This document shows positions 26,859-36,634 of a DNA stretch of 64,000 nucleotides, piece by piece. The stretch lies in the NCBI RefSeq assembly GCF_000374185.1, contig NZ_KB910518.1:924546-988545 (forward strand), given 5' to 3'. Source of the DNA: Paenibacillus sp. HW567 (lineage in GTDB: Bacteria; Bacillota; Bacilli; Paenibacillales; Paenibacillaceae). Position 1 is the first letter of the stretch. Every line of letters begins with the position of its first letter. A program made the position numbers and the translations under genes. Below the pieces are notes generated by a model. It had not been told where the DNA came from. It searched no databases and saw only the letters and a list, made by a program, of their open reading frames with translations.

Positions 26859-28093
26859 AATGCGCGGAGGTGATGGAATGGATGCACCGCTATTTGGATC
26901 ATGACTTGAGCCAGGACGAAATTATAGAAATGTTCCGTCATATCGACGATTGTCCATCGTGCGCAGATGTCTTTGACCGGCTGACCTTGCTCTCCCAGCA
27001 ATTGGAGCAGTTGCCGGATGTGAAGCCCCCTTTCAGTTTGGTTGATTCGATCATGCCGCAGCTTGACAAGCTGGACCAAGGTGTTCAGGAGCATGGTGCG
27101 ACAAGTATTGAAGATTCGAAGGTCGTTCCTTTCACACGCAAAAGTACCCATGGTAAAAAATTCAAGGGGAATTCCATAGCAGCAAGGACAGGCATTGGTG
27201 CTGTAGCGGCTGCGGTTATACTGCTTATAGCCATATTCAATATGCCGGGCAGCATGCCTGCAGCGGATGTTGATCAGGCATTGAATAAGGCGGCGGATGT
27301 AAGCTCAAGCAACCAGTCTATGGAGAAATCCGCAGAATCCACAGGGAGCGCGATGGATGCCGGCCAAGGCAGCAGCGCAGACAAAGCCAATGCGGATAGC
27401 ACTGCGGCAAATCTCCCGGAGCCGAGCAGCGGTCCAACAGACGGCAACAATAATACTTCACCCGTTGCACCTACGATTGCTCCAACTCAGAATTCCTCAG
27501 TGACGGCACCCGCCAAAAGCAAGGAACCGGTAATGGGGAAAGGAAGATCCATAGCTAAGCCTGAAAGCACGGCGGCTACTCCGGCAGCCCGCAATAAGAG
27601 CGCTGTAAGCAGTCAAGCTCCAAGCGAGGATAGCAGTTCCCAGGGGGTCGCAGCGAATATGCCAAACGATGCTGCTGCCGATCATTCAGACAGAGCAAAG
27701 GAGCCGCTGGGTGCTCACGATGAGACATCAGCGGGTGCAAAGGGCATTTTGCCTTCTCTGATGATGACGCAACCCACATGGACCTCACCGGACGGCCGTT
27801 TGGATGCCGAGCTTGCGGGTCAGCAGCTTGTGATCTACACCAATCAAGGGGGCGCTTCAAATAACGGACGGACGGCGCTGACCTCTCTTTCTTTGGAAGG
27901 CACATGGGTTTCCGGTTCATGGTCGGCTGACAGCCGGGAGTTCACTTACGTGACTGAACAGGAAGGCAATGAGGTTACAAAGGTATACACAGTTCCGGAT
28001 TCAGCAGCCTCTGCGCTGCCTTCCGCTTCACCAGCCGCTTCCTCTGCAGCAACACCGGCGGTTACCCCGGACGCGGCAACGTCCGCAAAATAA
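26855..28093 (+). CDS. Zinc-finger anti-sigma factor, membrane-spanning
   Basis: 412 residues. The N-terminal zf-HC2 anti-sigma domain has the Cys/His cluster MKCAEV...RHIDDCPSCADVF (H-x3-C-x2-C, about residues 29-36). One membrane segment (GIGAVAAAVILLIAIFNM, about 108-126) is followed by a long low-complexity Ser/Ala/Pro/Asn-rich stalk (about 140-290) and a C-terminal extracytoplasmic beta-rich domain (PTWTSPDGRLDAELAGQQLV). It should hold the upstream sigma factor at the membrane. A terminator lies about 150 bases downstream. Confidence 0.88.
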   Translation: MKCAEVMEWMHRYLDHDLSQDEIIEMFRHIDDCPSCADVFDRLTLLSQQLEQLPDVKPPFSLVDSIMPQLDKLDQGVQEHGATSIEDSKVVPFTRKSTHGKKFKGNSIAARTGIGAVAAAVILLIAIFNMPGSMPAADVDQALNKAADVSSSNQSMEKSAESTGSAMDAGQGSSADKANADSTAANLPEPSSGPTDGNNNTSPVAPTIAPTQNSSVTAPAKSKEPVMGKGRSIAKPESTAATPAARNKSAVSSQAPSEDSSSQGVAANMPNDAAADHSDRAKEPLGAHDETSAGAKGILPSLMMTQPTWTSPDGRLDAELAGQQLVIYTNQGGASNNGRTALTSLSLEGTWVSGSWSADSREFTYVTEQEGNEVTKVYTVPDSAASALPSASPAASSAATPAVTPDAATSAK

Positions 28094-28241
28094 TCGCGAA
28101 GTGGAACTTTTTTAGCGGCAGTGGAATATGCTTATAGTAAGAGAACAGAAGGTTTGGGATTTGCGAGAATCATCGGTATGACCGGCGGCTTGGGAAGTTT
28201 CTAGAGCTTTTCCTTCCGCCGTTTATATAGATGCGCCGCTG

Positions 28242-28286
28242 AAACGGAGCAACTTTGGCTATGGCTGCCGGAGTTGCTCTGTTTTT
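28242..28286 (+). terminator. Terminator between the anti-sigma gene and holA
   Basis: Stem GAGCAACT / AGTTGCTC with a 17-base loop, followed by TGTTTTTG. Confidence 0.7.
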
Positions 28287-28336
28287 GTATGACTGATACA
28301 ATGATCCAAGACTGACATGGAAAAGGAAGTGGCGGG

Positions 28337-29356
28337 ATGGATGCCAAAACAGCGGCCAAGGACATCAGGCAAGGAAAAGTTTCGCCATTGTATGTGCTGT
28401 ACGGCAGCGAGAAGTTTCGGATGAATGAATTTGCAGCCTTGCTGGAGGATCAGTTGATTGCCAAAGAGGATCGTGATTTCGCGGTAATCCCCTTCGATCT
28501 CTCCGAAACGCCGGTGCAGGCGGTTGTGGAAGAAGCGGAGACTGTGCCGTTCATGGTGGAGCGGAAGCTGCTGCTGGTGCGTGATGCCTCCCTCTTCACG
28601 GCGGGAAAAGACAACGGCAAGCTTGACCATCGCATAGAGGTCTTAAGTGAATATATGCAGCACCCGGCCAGCTTCAGCGTGATCGTATTTCTGGTCAACA
28701 ACGACAAGCTGGATGAGCGTAAAAAAATCGTCAAGACGGCAAAAACGGCGGGAACCGTTCTGGCTTTTAACCCACTGGGAGCGGAAGAACTGCTGCGCTG
28801 GATAGAAAAAGGGTTCCGTGACCGCGGCTGCGCGGCTGCTCCGGGAACGGCTGAGCTTCTTGTCGCCAGCGCCGGGACAGGGCTGCAGGGCTTGTCGGCG
28901 GAAATGGACAAGCTGTGTCTCTTCGCCGGCAAGGGCGGTACGGTTGACGCCGCGGCTGTTGAGAGCCTGGTGCACCGGGGGACAGAACAGAATGTGTTCA
29001 CGCTGGTGGAGGACATTGCCAACCTGCGCCTCGACAAGGCGCTGAATACGCTGTATGAGCTGCTGAAGCAGCGTGAGGAGCCGATCAAGATTGCCGCGCT
29101 GATTGCCAGGCAGTTCCGGATTATTTTGCAGGTGAAGGATTTATCTGCGCAGAGCTACTCACAGGGACAGATTGCCTCACAACTTGGACTGCATCCCTAT
29201 GCCGTCAAGCTTGCGGGCGAGCAGGCCCACAAGTTCGGAAGCCAGCGGCTAAGACAAATTATGAGCTATCTGGCTGATCTGGACTACCAAATGAAGACAG
29301 GAGCCATCGACAAGGTGCTGGGATTGGAAATGTTCATGCTGCGGCTGGGCGCTTGA
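28337..29356 (+). CDS. holA: DNA polymerase III subunit delta
   Basis: 339 residues, the usual length for HolA, the clamp-loader subunit that opens the beta clamp. The N-terminal domain reads VSPLYVLYGSEKFRMNEFAA. The AAA+-like middle region contains VVEEAETVPFMVERKLLLVR and FNPLGAEELLRWI. The C-terminal collar domain contains FTLVEDIANLRLDKAL and LIARQFRIILQVKDLS. A GGAAG/GGCGGG purine stretch precedes the ATG. As in other Bacillales it lies next to rpsT and gpr. Confidence 0.95.
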   Translation: MDAKTAAKDIRQGKVSPLYVLYGSEKFRMNEFAALLEDQLIAKEDRDFAVIPFDLSETPVQAVVEEAETVPFMVERKLLLVRDASLFTAGKDNGKLDHRIEVLSEYMQHPASFSVIVFLVNNDKLDERKKIVKTAKTAGTVLAFNPLGAEELLRWIEKGFRDRGCAAAPGTAELLVASAGTGLQGLSAEMDKLCLFAGKGGTVDAAAVESLVHRGTEQNVFTLVEDIANLRLDKALNTLYELLKQREEPIKIAALIARQFRIILQVKDLSAQSYSQGQIASQLGLHPYAVKLAGEQAHKFGSQRLRQIMSYLADLDYQMKTGAIDKVLGLEMFMLRLGA

Positions 29357-29392
29357 CCTATGAAGAATGTCGGCCTGGAGATCGGAAAAGCA

Positions 29393-29440
29393 AAGAGTCT
29401 GCTTCACAGCGTCTAAACGCGCTGGGGCAGGCTCTTATTC
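29393..29440 (+). terminator. Possible terminator after holA
   Basis: AAGAGTCTGC pairs with GCAGGCTCTT over a 24-base loop that contains an inner AGCG/CGCT stem. The T run is poor (TTATTCT), so the confidence is modest. Confidence 0.45.
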
Positions 29441-29474
29441 TGGGCGAGATTAGCAGGCAAGCATATAAAAGAGC

Positions 29475-29515
29475 ACAAAAAAACCTAACCGTATGCAGCA
29501 TAGCGGTCAGGTTCT
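29475..29515 (-). terminator. Terminator of rpsT
   Basis: On the minus strand the stem AACCTGACCGCTATG / CATACGGTTAGGTT is followed by TTTTTTT. Confidence 0.85.
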
Positions 29516-29546
29516 TATAGTGCTCATTATGAAAGTAGCTCTTGGC

Positions 29547-29819
29547 TTAGGCTTGTGCCTTAAGAGCGTTCAATTTCTTCGCCAAGCGGGATTTTTTGCG
29601 GGCAGCCGCATTTTTATGAACCAGGCCTTTAGTTACAGCCTTATCCAGCTTTTTGGAAGCAGCTTTGAAAGCAGCTTGAGCAGTTTCAACTTCAGTACCA
29701 GTCAGGGCTACATCAGCAGTTTTCACGGCTGTACGAAGCGCGGATTTCTGGGAAGCGTTCAGTGCACGGCGTTTTTCGGTCGTCTTGACGCGTTTTACCG
29801 CGGATTTGATATTTGGCAT
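29547..29819 (-). CDS. rpsT: 30S ribosomal protein S20
   Basis: 90 residues with the typical lysine-rich start [20 protein letters not shown] and the C-terminal [17 protein letters not shown]. It binds 16S rRNA in the small subunit. The ATG at 29819 has a perfect AGGAGGTGA ribosome site; a longer in-frame reading would swallow that site. It is divergent from gpr, the arrangement seen in Bacillus. Confidence 0.97.
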   Translation of the reverse strand: MPNIKSAVKRVKTTEKRRALNASQKSALRTAVKTADVALTGTEVETAQAAFKAASKKLDKAVTKGLVHKNAAARKKSRLAKKLNALKAQA

Positions 29820-29874
29820 TGCATTCACCTCCTGAAAGACATTCGAAATCATCAAATGATTCACAACTTAAAAT

Positions 29875-29903
29875 AGTTTAGCATGACGCTTAGCAAAATG
29901 CAA
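29875..29903 (-). promoter_or_regulatory. Candidate sigma-A promoter of rpsT
   Basis: On the minus strand: TTGCAT, 17-base spacer, TAAACT, giving a leader of roughly 50 bases. Confidence 0.55.
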
Positions 29904-29935
29904 CACTAAAAGCTTTTAATTTAACCTTACCAGCC

Positions 29936-29966
29936 TGTATAAACCAGGGCCTTCTCTCGCACACTA
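29936..29966 (+). promoter_or_regulatory. Candidate forespore (sigma-G type) promoter of gpr
   Basis: TGTATA (29936-29941), 18-base spacer, CACACTA (29960-29966). This is close to the sigma-G consensus TGHATR-N18-CATHHTA, with one mismatch in the -10. It lies just upstream of the gpr ribosome site. B. subtilis gpr is transcribed by sigma-F and sigma-G. Confidence 0.55.
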
Positions 29967-29998
29967 TCGACAATATGCAAAAGGAGGCTGAACTAATA

Positions 29999-31009
29999 AT
30001 GGAACTGGATCTTCAGCTATATTCGGTACGCACGGACTTGGCGCTGGAGGCTAAGGAAATGGCTCAAGGCCCGCAAAAAACTCCCATTCCCGGTGTTAAC
30101 GAAGAAATAGAGGAGGCAGACGGCATCAAAGTTACCCGCCTTGCCGTAGCTAACAGCGCAGGCTCGCAGGCCATCGGCCGTGCCATAGGAAACTACGTGA
30201 CTCTGGAGGTTCCAGGGCTGCGGGGGGGCGATACCGGGCTGCAGCAGAAGGTATCCACGGTTTTTGCCCGCGAATTCGAGCAGTTTATGGACAGAATCGG
30301 CATTGGCCGCAGCTCCTCTGTGCTGATTGTCGGCCTGGGCAACTGGAATGTGACCCCTGACTCGCTGGGTCCGCTTGTTGTGGAGAATGCTCTGATTACG
30401 CGCCAGTTCTATGAACTGGTTCCCGACCAGGTCTCTCCCGGCTACCGCAATGTAAGCGCGATTGCCCCGGGCGTGCTGGGCCTGACAGGCATTGAATCCA
30501 GTGAGGTGGTACAGGGAATCGTTGACCGCACGAAGCCGGACGCGATTATTGCCATTGATGCCCTGGCCTCCCGGTCACTCGAAAGGATCAATACGACGAT
30601 TCAAATTGCCGATATCGGCATTCATCCCGGTTCGGGAATCGGCAACAAACGCCGGGGGCTGACCAAGGAAATTCTTGGTATCCCCTGCATTGCTATCGGC
30701 GTTCCTACGGTATGTTATGCTTCAACGATTGTGAACAACGTGCTGGAGATGATGAGCAAGCATTTTGGACAGGTCGGAGCGGGAGCGGCTCATACCAAAG
30801 AAATTATGGGCATGCTGGACGATATCTCTGAGCAGGAGCGGCTGTCGCTGGTAAAAGAGGTGCTGGAGCCGCTCGGCCATGATCTGATCGTAACCCCAAA
30901 GGAAATTGATGAGTTCATTGAGGAAATCGCCAATATCGTAGCGGGCGGACTGAATGCTGCGCTGCACGAGGCCGTAGATCCCGGCAATGTCGGGGCTTAT
31001 ACCCACTGA
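29999..31009 (+). CDS. gpr: Germination protease (spore protease GPR)
   Basis: 336 residues. This aspartic-type A25 endopeptidase degrades small acid-soluble spore proteins at germination. The N-terminal processing region LYSVRTDLALEAKE is conserved. Other diagnostic stretches are VGLGNWNVTPDSLGP, IAIDALASRSLERINTTIQI, GIHPGSGIGNKR and GVPTVCYASTIV. I prefer ATG 29999 with AAGGAGG 11 bases upstream. It lies directly upstream of spoIIP as in Bacillus. Confidence 0.96.
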   Translation: MELDLQLYSVRTDLALEAKEMAQGPQKTPIPGVNEEIEEADGIKVTRLAVANSAGSQAIGRAIGNYVTLEVPGLRGGDTGLQQKVSTVFAREFEQFMDRIGIGRSSSVLIVGLGNWNVTPDSLGPLVVENALITRQFYELVPDQVSPGYRNVSAIAPGVLGLTGIESSEVVQGIVDRTKPDAIIAIDALASRSLERINTTIQIADIGIHPGSGIGNKRRGLTKEILGIPCIAIGVPTVCYASTIVNNVLEMMSKHFGQVGAGAAHTKEIMGMLDDISEQERLSLVKEVLEPLGHDLIVTPKEIDEFIEEIANIVAGGLNAALHEAVDPGNVGAYTH

Positions 31010-31027
31010 TCGTACATCAGCCATATC

Positions 31028-31073
31028 AGGCCTGCTCAGACTGCCGCAAGGCAGCGCCTGGGCGGGCTTTTTT
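31028..31073 (+). terminator. Terminator after gpr
   Basis: Imperfect stem GCCTGCTCAGACTGCC-GCAA-GGCAGCGCCTGGGCGGGC followed by TTTTTT. Confidence 0.85.
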
Positions 31074-31210
31074 ATATGTTTCATACCAAGCAGAAGGGTC
31101 CCGGTATGCCTGGCTGCTATGTTCTCTCATTTTCGGTTCTAGTATTCCTCTTTCACTCATAGATTTGGAGTATAAGAGATTACAGAGGGCTGGAGGAGGA
31201 CATAACAATA

Positions 31211-32620
31211 ATGAATAGAAAATGGTTTCAGCTATGGAATATCGGCCGACTGCGCAGCAAGCTGCTGGATGTTCTGTCGCTGGGGAGAACGATGCTGCTG
31301 CTGGCCGGAGGTTCACTTGTGTTTTTCATGCTGCTTGGAGCCGGTGGGGTGGCCGGGCAGAAGCTGAACTCTTCACCCATTGCCTCAATGAAAGGGTTGG
31401 CAGCATCGCTCTCCAGCGGGTTTTTCATGGAACTGCTGGGCATGGAGGTTCCGCATCTGCCGCAAGGAAGTGCCCCTTCCGCATTTTCGGGCAAAAACGT
31501 AACCTCCTTCGTTTTCCGCATGCTGACCAGCGTTGATCCGGGAGACCCAAAAAGCCTGCTGTCCCGCGAGATGCCGGGTCTGGCGGCGGATGATCCTTTT
31601 CTGCTTCGGGTAGGCTCTGGCGGCGCTTCGGGTGCTCCTGCCGACTACCATCCGGGAACAGACGGAGTGGCGGCAAACGAATCGGCAAACGGAGCGGGCG
31701 ACAAGAATGCAGCAGGGACAGACGTAACGGAGCCGGCGCATACCGATGGAGCGGACGAGCCCGGCGGTGAAGCAGACACACCGCAGCCGGAAGCTACGAC
31801 GGCACCGGATGCAGCAGGAACAGGTGAAACGGGCAATAACAGCGGCTCAGGGAAGACATCTGAACCTGGCGGCAGCCAGGATACCTCGGTCAAGCGGATA
31901 TTAATCTACCATTCCCATCCCCGCGAGGCTTATAATCCGCTGCTTGGAACTGAGAGCGACAATCCAAGCTCTGCCGTTCCATCCAAAAATGTAATGATGG
32001 TAGGCTCATATATTGCCAAGCGGCTGGAGCAGCGCGGGATTGGGACCGTCCATTCCCAGGAGGACTACGCAACAAAAGTGCCGGATTACAATTGGAATTT
32101 TTCCTATAAATATTCACGAATTACGGTCAAAGCAGCTTTAAGCGCCAATCAGGAAATGAGTGAGATGATAGACATTCACCGCGATTCGCAGCGCCATGGC
32201 AAAACTACCGCCGTAATTGACGGCAAAAGCTACGCCCAGGTGTATTTTATCCTCGGTCATGCGAATAAGGATTGGAAGAAGAATGAAGCCTTTGCCAATC
32301 AAATTCATCAGCTTCTGGAGAAGAGCTATCCGGGGATATCCCGCGGGATCTGGGGCAAGTCATCGGGAAATGGCAACAATGGCGAATACAATCAGACCCT
32401 CTCACCTAACAGTGTATTAATCGAAGTAGGCGGAATCGACAATTCGGCGGATGAGCTGAAGCGGACGGCGGACATTCTGGCTGATGCCATCGCCGATGTG
32501 TACTGGAACAGTCATGACGCTGAAAAAGCGGCTGCGCCTGGCTCTGGCTTGGACAATACGAAGCAGGATGAGAACATGCAAGGCAAGACGGGAAAAGCCG
32601 CCGCGGGCGGGACATCTTAA
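31211..32620 (+). CDS. spoIIP: Stage II sporulation protein P
   Basis: 469 residues. SpoIIP is the amidase/endopeptidase partner of SpoIID and SpoIIM that degrades septal peptidoglycan during engulfment. A membrane anchor lies at about residues 28-47 (MLLLAGGSLVFFMLLGAG). A long Gly/Ala/Thr/Glu-rich linker (about 140-230) precedes the catalytic domain with IYHSHPREAYNP (metal-binding His), IDIHRDS, FILGHANKDW and the catalytic Glu in VLIEVGGIDNS. The ribosome site is GGAGGAGG. The linker is longer and lower in complexity than in B. subtilis. Confidence 0.95.
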   Translation: MNRKWFQLWNIGRLRSKLLDVLSLGRTMLLLAGGSLVFFMLLGAGGVAGQKLNSSPIASMKGLAASLSSGFFMELLGMEVPHLPQGSAPSAFSGKNVTSFVFRMLTSVDPGDPKSLLSREMPGLAADDPFLLRVGSGGASGAPADYHPGTDGVAANESANGAGDKNAAGTDVTEPAHTDGADEPGGEADTPQPEATTAPDAAGTGETGNNSGSGKTSEPGGSQDTSVKRILIYHSHPREAYNPLLGTESDNPSSAVPSKNVMMVGSYIAKRLEQRGIGTVHSQEDYATKVPDYNWNFSYKYSRITVKAALSANQEMSEMIDIHRDSQRHGKTTAVIDGKSYAQVYFILGHANKDWKKNEAFANQIHQLLEKSYPGISRGIWGKSSGNGNNGEYNQTLSPNSVLIEVGGIDNSADELKRTADILADAIADVYWNSHDAEKAAAPGSGLDNTKQDENMQGKTGKAAAGGTS

Positions 32621-32643
32621 GCACGTATGAAGGAGTGAATGAA

Positions 32644-33135
32644 ATGTCGCGGGTCGGAAAAAAATTGGCTATGGTAGGAATCTGGACGGGCATTGGCATA
32701 CTCATAGGCATGCAGTTTGGAGGGAGCGTCGGAACCAAGGTTGCCCGGGTGTTGCCGGGCTGGAGCGGGGCAACCGGGGCAGTACAAACTGCCCCAGCCT
32801 CCCCGGCGTCAGGCGTCCAAAATAATCCGGCAACGGGTACGGTCCAAGGTGGTCAGGCCTATGTCTACCTTCCAGTAACCGTGGACCCGGCAACCGGCGC
32901 TTACACGGTTGCTCCGGTACAGACGCAAAGTCCTGCCGGAGCTCCCTCCTCCGGCAGCCTGCCTCAGCAGGAAGTGAAGGATTACAGTACTAAAAGCCCC
33001 GAGCAGCTTCTAATTCCTGAGGAACAGAAGCCTACCGTAGACAAACTTGCCGATAAAACGGCGGGCCTCCTGCAGCAGGCCTCCCAGAAAAGCATCCGCT
33101 GGGTGGTCTCCCTGTTCGACTCCGCTGAGAAGTGA
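32644..33135 (+). CDS. YqxA-like small membrane protein (DUF3679 by position)
   Basis: 163 residues. One N-terminal membrane segment (LAMVGIWTGIGILIGMQFGG, about 8-28) is followed by a Pro/Ala/Gly/Gln-rich extracytoplasmic tail and a short helix at the C-terminus. Its place between spoIIP and lepA, plus the xGxLIGMQ membrane motif, fits YqxA of Bacillus, whose function is unknown. ATG 32644 has GAAGGAG 8 bases upstream; a GTG three codons earlier overlaps that site. It may share a transcript with spoIIP (23-base gap). Confidence 0.7.
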   Translation: MSRVGKKLAMVGIWTGIGILIGMQFGGSVGTKVARVLPGWSGATGAVQTAPASPASGVQNNPATGTVQGGQAYVYLPVTVDPATGAYTVAPVQTQSPAGAPSSGSLPQQEVKDYSTKSPEQLLIPEEQKPTVDKLADKTAGLLQQASQKSIRWVVSLFDSAEK

Positions 33136-33239
33136 GCTTTTGCCCTTTCTTTGCACTCCCCCAGGCAACGGGATTGATGGCCGAAGCCCGTACTGCTATA
33201 ATAAGAAGATTAACATTAGGCTTTCTGTGGGGGTAAGGA

Positions 33240-35054
33240 ATGACTGACGTTCAGAAAAGACAACAACAAATCCGCAATTTCTCGATTATTGCACATATAG
33301 ACCATGGCAAATCGACACTGGCTGACCGTATCCTGGAATATACAGGCGCACTCACCTCGCGTGAAATGCAGGAGCAGGTGCTCGACCAAATGGATCTGGA
33401 GCGCGAACGCGGCATTACCATTAAGCTGCAGGCGGTACGCCTCACTTATCGTGCCGATGACGGGCAGGAATATTTGCTGAACCTGATTGATACACCGGGG
33501 CATGTCGATTTCACCTATGAGGTTTCCCGCAGCCTTGCGGCCTGTGAAGGCGCCTTGCTGGTAGTGGATGCGGCCCAGGGGATCGAAGCGCAGACATTGG
33601 CTAACGTATACCTGGCGCTGGACAACAATCTGGAGATTCTCCCTGTAATCAACAAAATCGACTTGCCGAGCGCTGACCCTGAACGGGTGAAGCAGGAGAT
33701 CGAGGACGTAATCGGTCTGGATGCCAGCGAAGCCGTGCTGGCCTCTGCCAAAGCCGGCATCGGCATCAAGGAAATTCTGGAGCAGGTGGTTAAGCAGGTT
33801 CCAGCACCAACTGGCACTTCCGATGCTCCGCTGAAGGCGCTGATTTTTGACTCCCACTATGATCCGTACAAAGGCGTTATCGTCTATGTCCGTGTTATGG
33901 ATGGCAAGATCCGCGCAGGCTCGAAGATTAAGATGATGGCTACGGACAAGGTGTTTGAGGTAATTGAAGTTGGTGCATTCATGCCGCGTATGAGCATTGT
34001 GGAAGAGCTTAATATCGGGGATGTCGGCTTCATCGTTGCGGGAATCAAGCATGTCGGCGACACCCGTGTCGGTGACACCGTAACGGATGCCAAGAACCCT
34101 ACGCCGGAGCCGCTGCCCGGTTACCGGAAGATTAACCCGATGGTATACTGCGGTCTCTATCCGATTGAAACCTCGGATTATAATGATTTGCGCGAAGCGC
34201 TGGAGAAGCTTCAGCTTAACGATGCTTCACTCAGCTTTGAGCCGGAAAGCTCAAGCGCGCTTGGCTTTGGTTTCCGCTGCGGCTTCCTGGGACTTCTGCA
34301 CATGGAAATTATCCAGGAGCGGATTGAGCGTGAGTTCAATCTCCCGCTGATCACCACGGCGCCAAGCGTTATTTACCGCATCAAGCTGACCAATGGCGAA
34401 ACGCTCCAGATTGACAACCCATCGCACTATCCGGAGATTGGCACCATTGATTATGTGGAGGAGCCTTACGTCAAAGCCGGGATCATTGTTCCGAACGATT
34501 ACGTGGGTACCGTTATGGAGCTGTGCCAGAATAAACGCGGTGAATTCGTCAATATGGAATATCTGGATGCCAACCGGGTGACGATTACCTATCAGATTCC
34601 TTTGTCAGAAATCGTATATGATTTCTTTGACCAGTTGAAATCGGGCACCAAGGGATATGCGTCCTTTGACTATGAAATATCCGGCTACCGCCAGTCCAAC
34701 CTCGTCAAGATGGACATCCTTCTTAACGGGGAGCAGGTCGATGCCCTGTCGTTCATCGTCCACCGTGACCGCGCCTACAACCGCGGCCGCATCATCTGCG
34801 AGAAGCTGCGCGGCATCATTCCTCGCCAGATGTTCGAGGTGCCGATTCAGGCGTCTGTCGGCACGAAGATTGTGGCCCGCGAGACCGTTAAGGCGATGCG
34901 CAAGAACGTACTCGCCAAATGCTACGGCGGCGATATTTCGCGTAAGCGGAAACTGCTGGAGAAGCAGAAGGAAGGCAAGAAGCGCATGAAGCAGGTCGGC
35001 AGCGTTGAGGTGCCGCAGGAAGCGTTCATGGCGGTGCTTAAGATTGATGAGTAG
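33240..35054 (+). CDS. lepA: Elongation factor 4 (LepA)
   Basis: 604-residue translational GTPase. All G motifs are present: [14 protein letters not shown] (G1), RGITIK (G2), DTPGHVDF (G3), NKIDLP (G4). The LepA-specific C-terminal domain includes [20 protein letters not shown] and [22 protein letters not shown]4 binds stalled or mistranslocated ribosomes. A GGGGGTAAGGA ribosome site precedes the ATG. The order spoIIP-yqxA-lepA-hemW is conserved in Bacillales. Confidence 0.97.
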   Translation: MTDVQKRQQQIRNFSIIAHIDHGKSTLADRILEYTGALTSREMQEQVLDQMDLERERGITIKLQAVRLTYRADDGQEYLLNLIDTPGHVDFTYEVSRSLAACEGALLVVDAAQGIEAQTLANVYLALDNNLEILPVINKIDLPSADPERVKQEIEDVIGLDASEAVLASAKAGIGIKEILEQVVKQVPAPTGTSDAPLKALIFDSHYDPYKGVIVYVRVMDGKIRAGSKIKMMATDKVFEVIEVGAFMPRMSIVEELNIGDVGFIVAGIKHVGDTRVGDTVTDAKNPTPEPLPGYRKINPMVYCGLYPIETSDYNDLREALEKLQLNDASLSFEPESSSALGFGFRCGFLGLLHMEIIQERIEREFNLPLITTAPSVIYRIKLTNGETLQIDNPSHYPEIGTIDYVEEPYVKAGIIVPNDYVGTVMELCQNKRGEFVNMEYLDANRVTITYQIPLSEIVYDFFDQLKSGTKGYASFDYEISGYRQSNLVKMDILLNGEQVDALSFIVHRDRAYNRGRIICEKLRGIIPRQMFEVPIQASVGTKIVARETVKAMRKNVLAKCYGGDISRKRKLLEKQKEGKKRMKQVGSVEVPQEAFMAVLKIDE

Positions 35055-35110
35055 CAGCAAATGAATCTCCGCCCAATGCGAGCTGGATTTGTAAGCGGCG
35101 TGTTATGCAA

Positions 35111-35134
35111 GGGAAGCCAGTCGGCTTCCCTTTT
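35111..35134 (+). terminator. Terminator after lepA
   Basis: GGGAAGCC-AGTC-GGCTTCCC followed by TTTT. Confidence 0.85.
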
Positions 35135-35196
35135 CTCGCTAGATATTTGTAAAGGTATTTACAGGCTGAGTCTCAAAAATAAATAAAAGGGCAGAA

Positions 35197-35331
35197 GTAA
35201 CGGAGGGGAAGTTTGGAACTGGAGGAGCGGTAGCGTCCGCCTTTGTATTCAGATGTTATCCGCTAAGCGGTATAATCAAAAAACATCTGAATACAACAGC
35301 GGCCGGAAGTCCAAACATTCCCCGCAGTTAC
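35197..35331. repeat. 135-bp imperfect palindromic intergenic element
   Basis: Outer arms GTAAC / GTTAC, then GGGGAA...TTTGGA matching TCCAAA...TTCCCC, then a perfect inner 15-base arm TTGTATTCAGATGTT / AACATCTGAATACAA. The roughly 24-base centre has its own CCGCT-A-AGCGG hairpin. No coding capacity. It fills most of the 334-base gap between the lepA terminator and hemW, and looks like a small non-autonomous repeat or a large structured RNA or DNA element. Confidence 0.7.
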
Positions 35332-35387
35332 GACCAGACCCAATATGAAATCTATAGATCAGCTTATATTGAACAAAGGAGACAGCT

Positions 35388-36560
35388 ATGACAAACGTTA
35401 ATAATGGCCGTCCCCCGGAGGCCGTATACATTCATATCCCGTTTTGTACGAATAAGTGTTTTTATTGCGACTTCAATTCCTATGTGCTGAAGGATCAGCC
35501 GGTCATGGATTACCTGCATGCGCTGGACCGGGAGATGGCGCTGACGGTGAAGCAAACGCCGCCCGGTGTGATCAAGACGATTTTTGTGGGCGGGGGAACA
35601 CCGACGGTGCTGAAACCGGATGAAATGGCTTATTTTCTGAAATCCGTGCGCACCCATTTCCCGCAGTGGGATGAGAATATAGAGTTCTCAATGGAAGCCA
35701 ATCCCGGCACCACGGACAAAGACAAGCTGACAGTAATGAAGGAGGGCGGCGTCAACCGGGTCAGCTTTGGCGTCCAGGCTTTCCAGAATGAGCTGCTGAG
35801 CGGCATTGGCCGGATTCATAATGTGGATGATGTCTACCGCAGCCTGGAGAATGCGCGCAGTGTCGGCCTGGACAATCTGTCGGTCGATCTGATGTTCGGC
35901 CTGCCGAATCAGACGGTAGATATGCTGAGAGAAAGCATCCAACGGGCACTGGAGCTGAACCTTCCACACTATTCTATCTACAGCCTTAAGGTGGAGGAGA
36001 ATACGCTTTTCCACACATTGTTCAATAAGAACAAGCTTCCGCTGCCCAGTGAAGAGGACGAACTGGAGATGTACCTGCTGCTGATGTCCACCATGGAGGC
36101 TGCGGGCTACGGCCAATATGAGATCAGCAATTTCGCCAAACCGGGGATGGAGAGCCGGCACAATATTACGTACTGGCGCAATGAGGACTATTACGGCCTC
36201 GGCGCAGGAGCGCATGGATATGTGAAGCGGCAGCGGCATATGAATATCAAGGGCGTCAATCCTTATATTGAAGCTTCGCACAGCGGACTGCCGCGGCTGG
36301 ACACGTTCATGATCTCCGAGCAGGAGGCGATGGAGGACTTCATGATGGTGGGCCTGCGCATGCGCGAGGGCGTGTCTGACCGTGCTTTCCAGGCGCAGTT
36401 TGGAAAAGCGATAGCGGATGTTTTTGCGCAGCCACTGAGCAAAATGCTGTCCGCCGGGCTGCTGGAGCCAAGCGGGGACAGCTACCGTCTGAGCAAACAG
36501 GGCATCCTGTTCGGGAATGACGTATTCGGTGAATTTGTCGGTGCTTTGACAGAGGTTTAA
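35388..36560 (+). CDS. hemW: HemW, radical SAM heme chaperone
   Basis: 390 residues. The radical SAM cluster motif CTNKCFYC (CxxxCxxC) is near residue 22 within YIHIPFCTNKCFYCDFNSY. GGGTP follows near residue 68 and the HemN-type C-terminal domain lies at about 290-385. The CxxxCxxC spacing and the shorter length separate HemW (heme-binding chaperone) from true HemN coproporphyrinogen dehydrogenase. AAAGGAG precedes the ATG. In Bacillus hrcA usually follows; here four extra genes intervene. Confidence 0.94.
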   Translation: MTNVNNGRPPEAVYIHIPFCTNKCFYCDFNSYVLKDQPVMDYLHALDREMALTVKQTPPGVIKTIFVGGGTPTVLKPDEMAYFLKSVRTHFPQWDENIEFSMEANPGTTDKDKLTVMKEGGVNRVSFGVQAFQNELLSGIGRIHNVDDVYRSLENARSVGLDNLSVDLMFGLPNQTVDMLRESIQRALELNLPHYSIYSLKVEENTLFHTLFNKNKLPLPSEEDELEMYLLLMSTMEAAGYGQYEISNFAKPGMESRHNITYWRNEDYYGLGAGAHGYVKRQRHMNIKGVNPYIEASHSGLPRLDTFMISEQEAMEDFMMVGLRMREGVSDRAFQAQFGKAIADVFAQPLSKMLSAGLLEPSGDSYRLSKQGILFGNDVFGEFVGALTEV

Positions 36561-36634
36561 TTTTAAAATACCTCTTGAATTGTAATTCACCCTGTTGTAT
36601 ATTTATTCATATTAACAACGAGGGGTGAGTCAAA

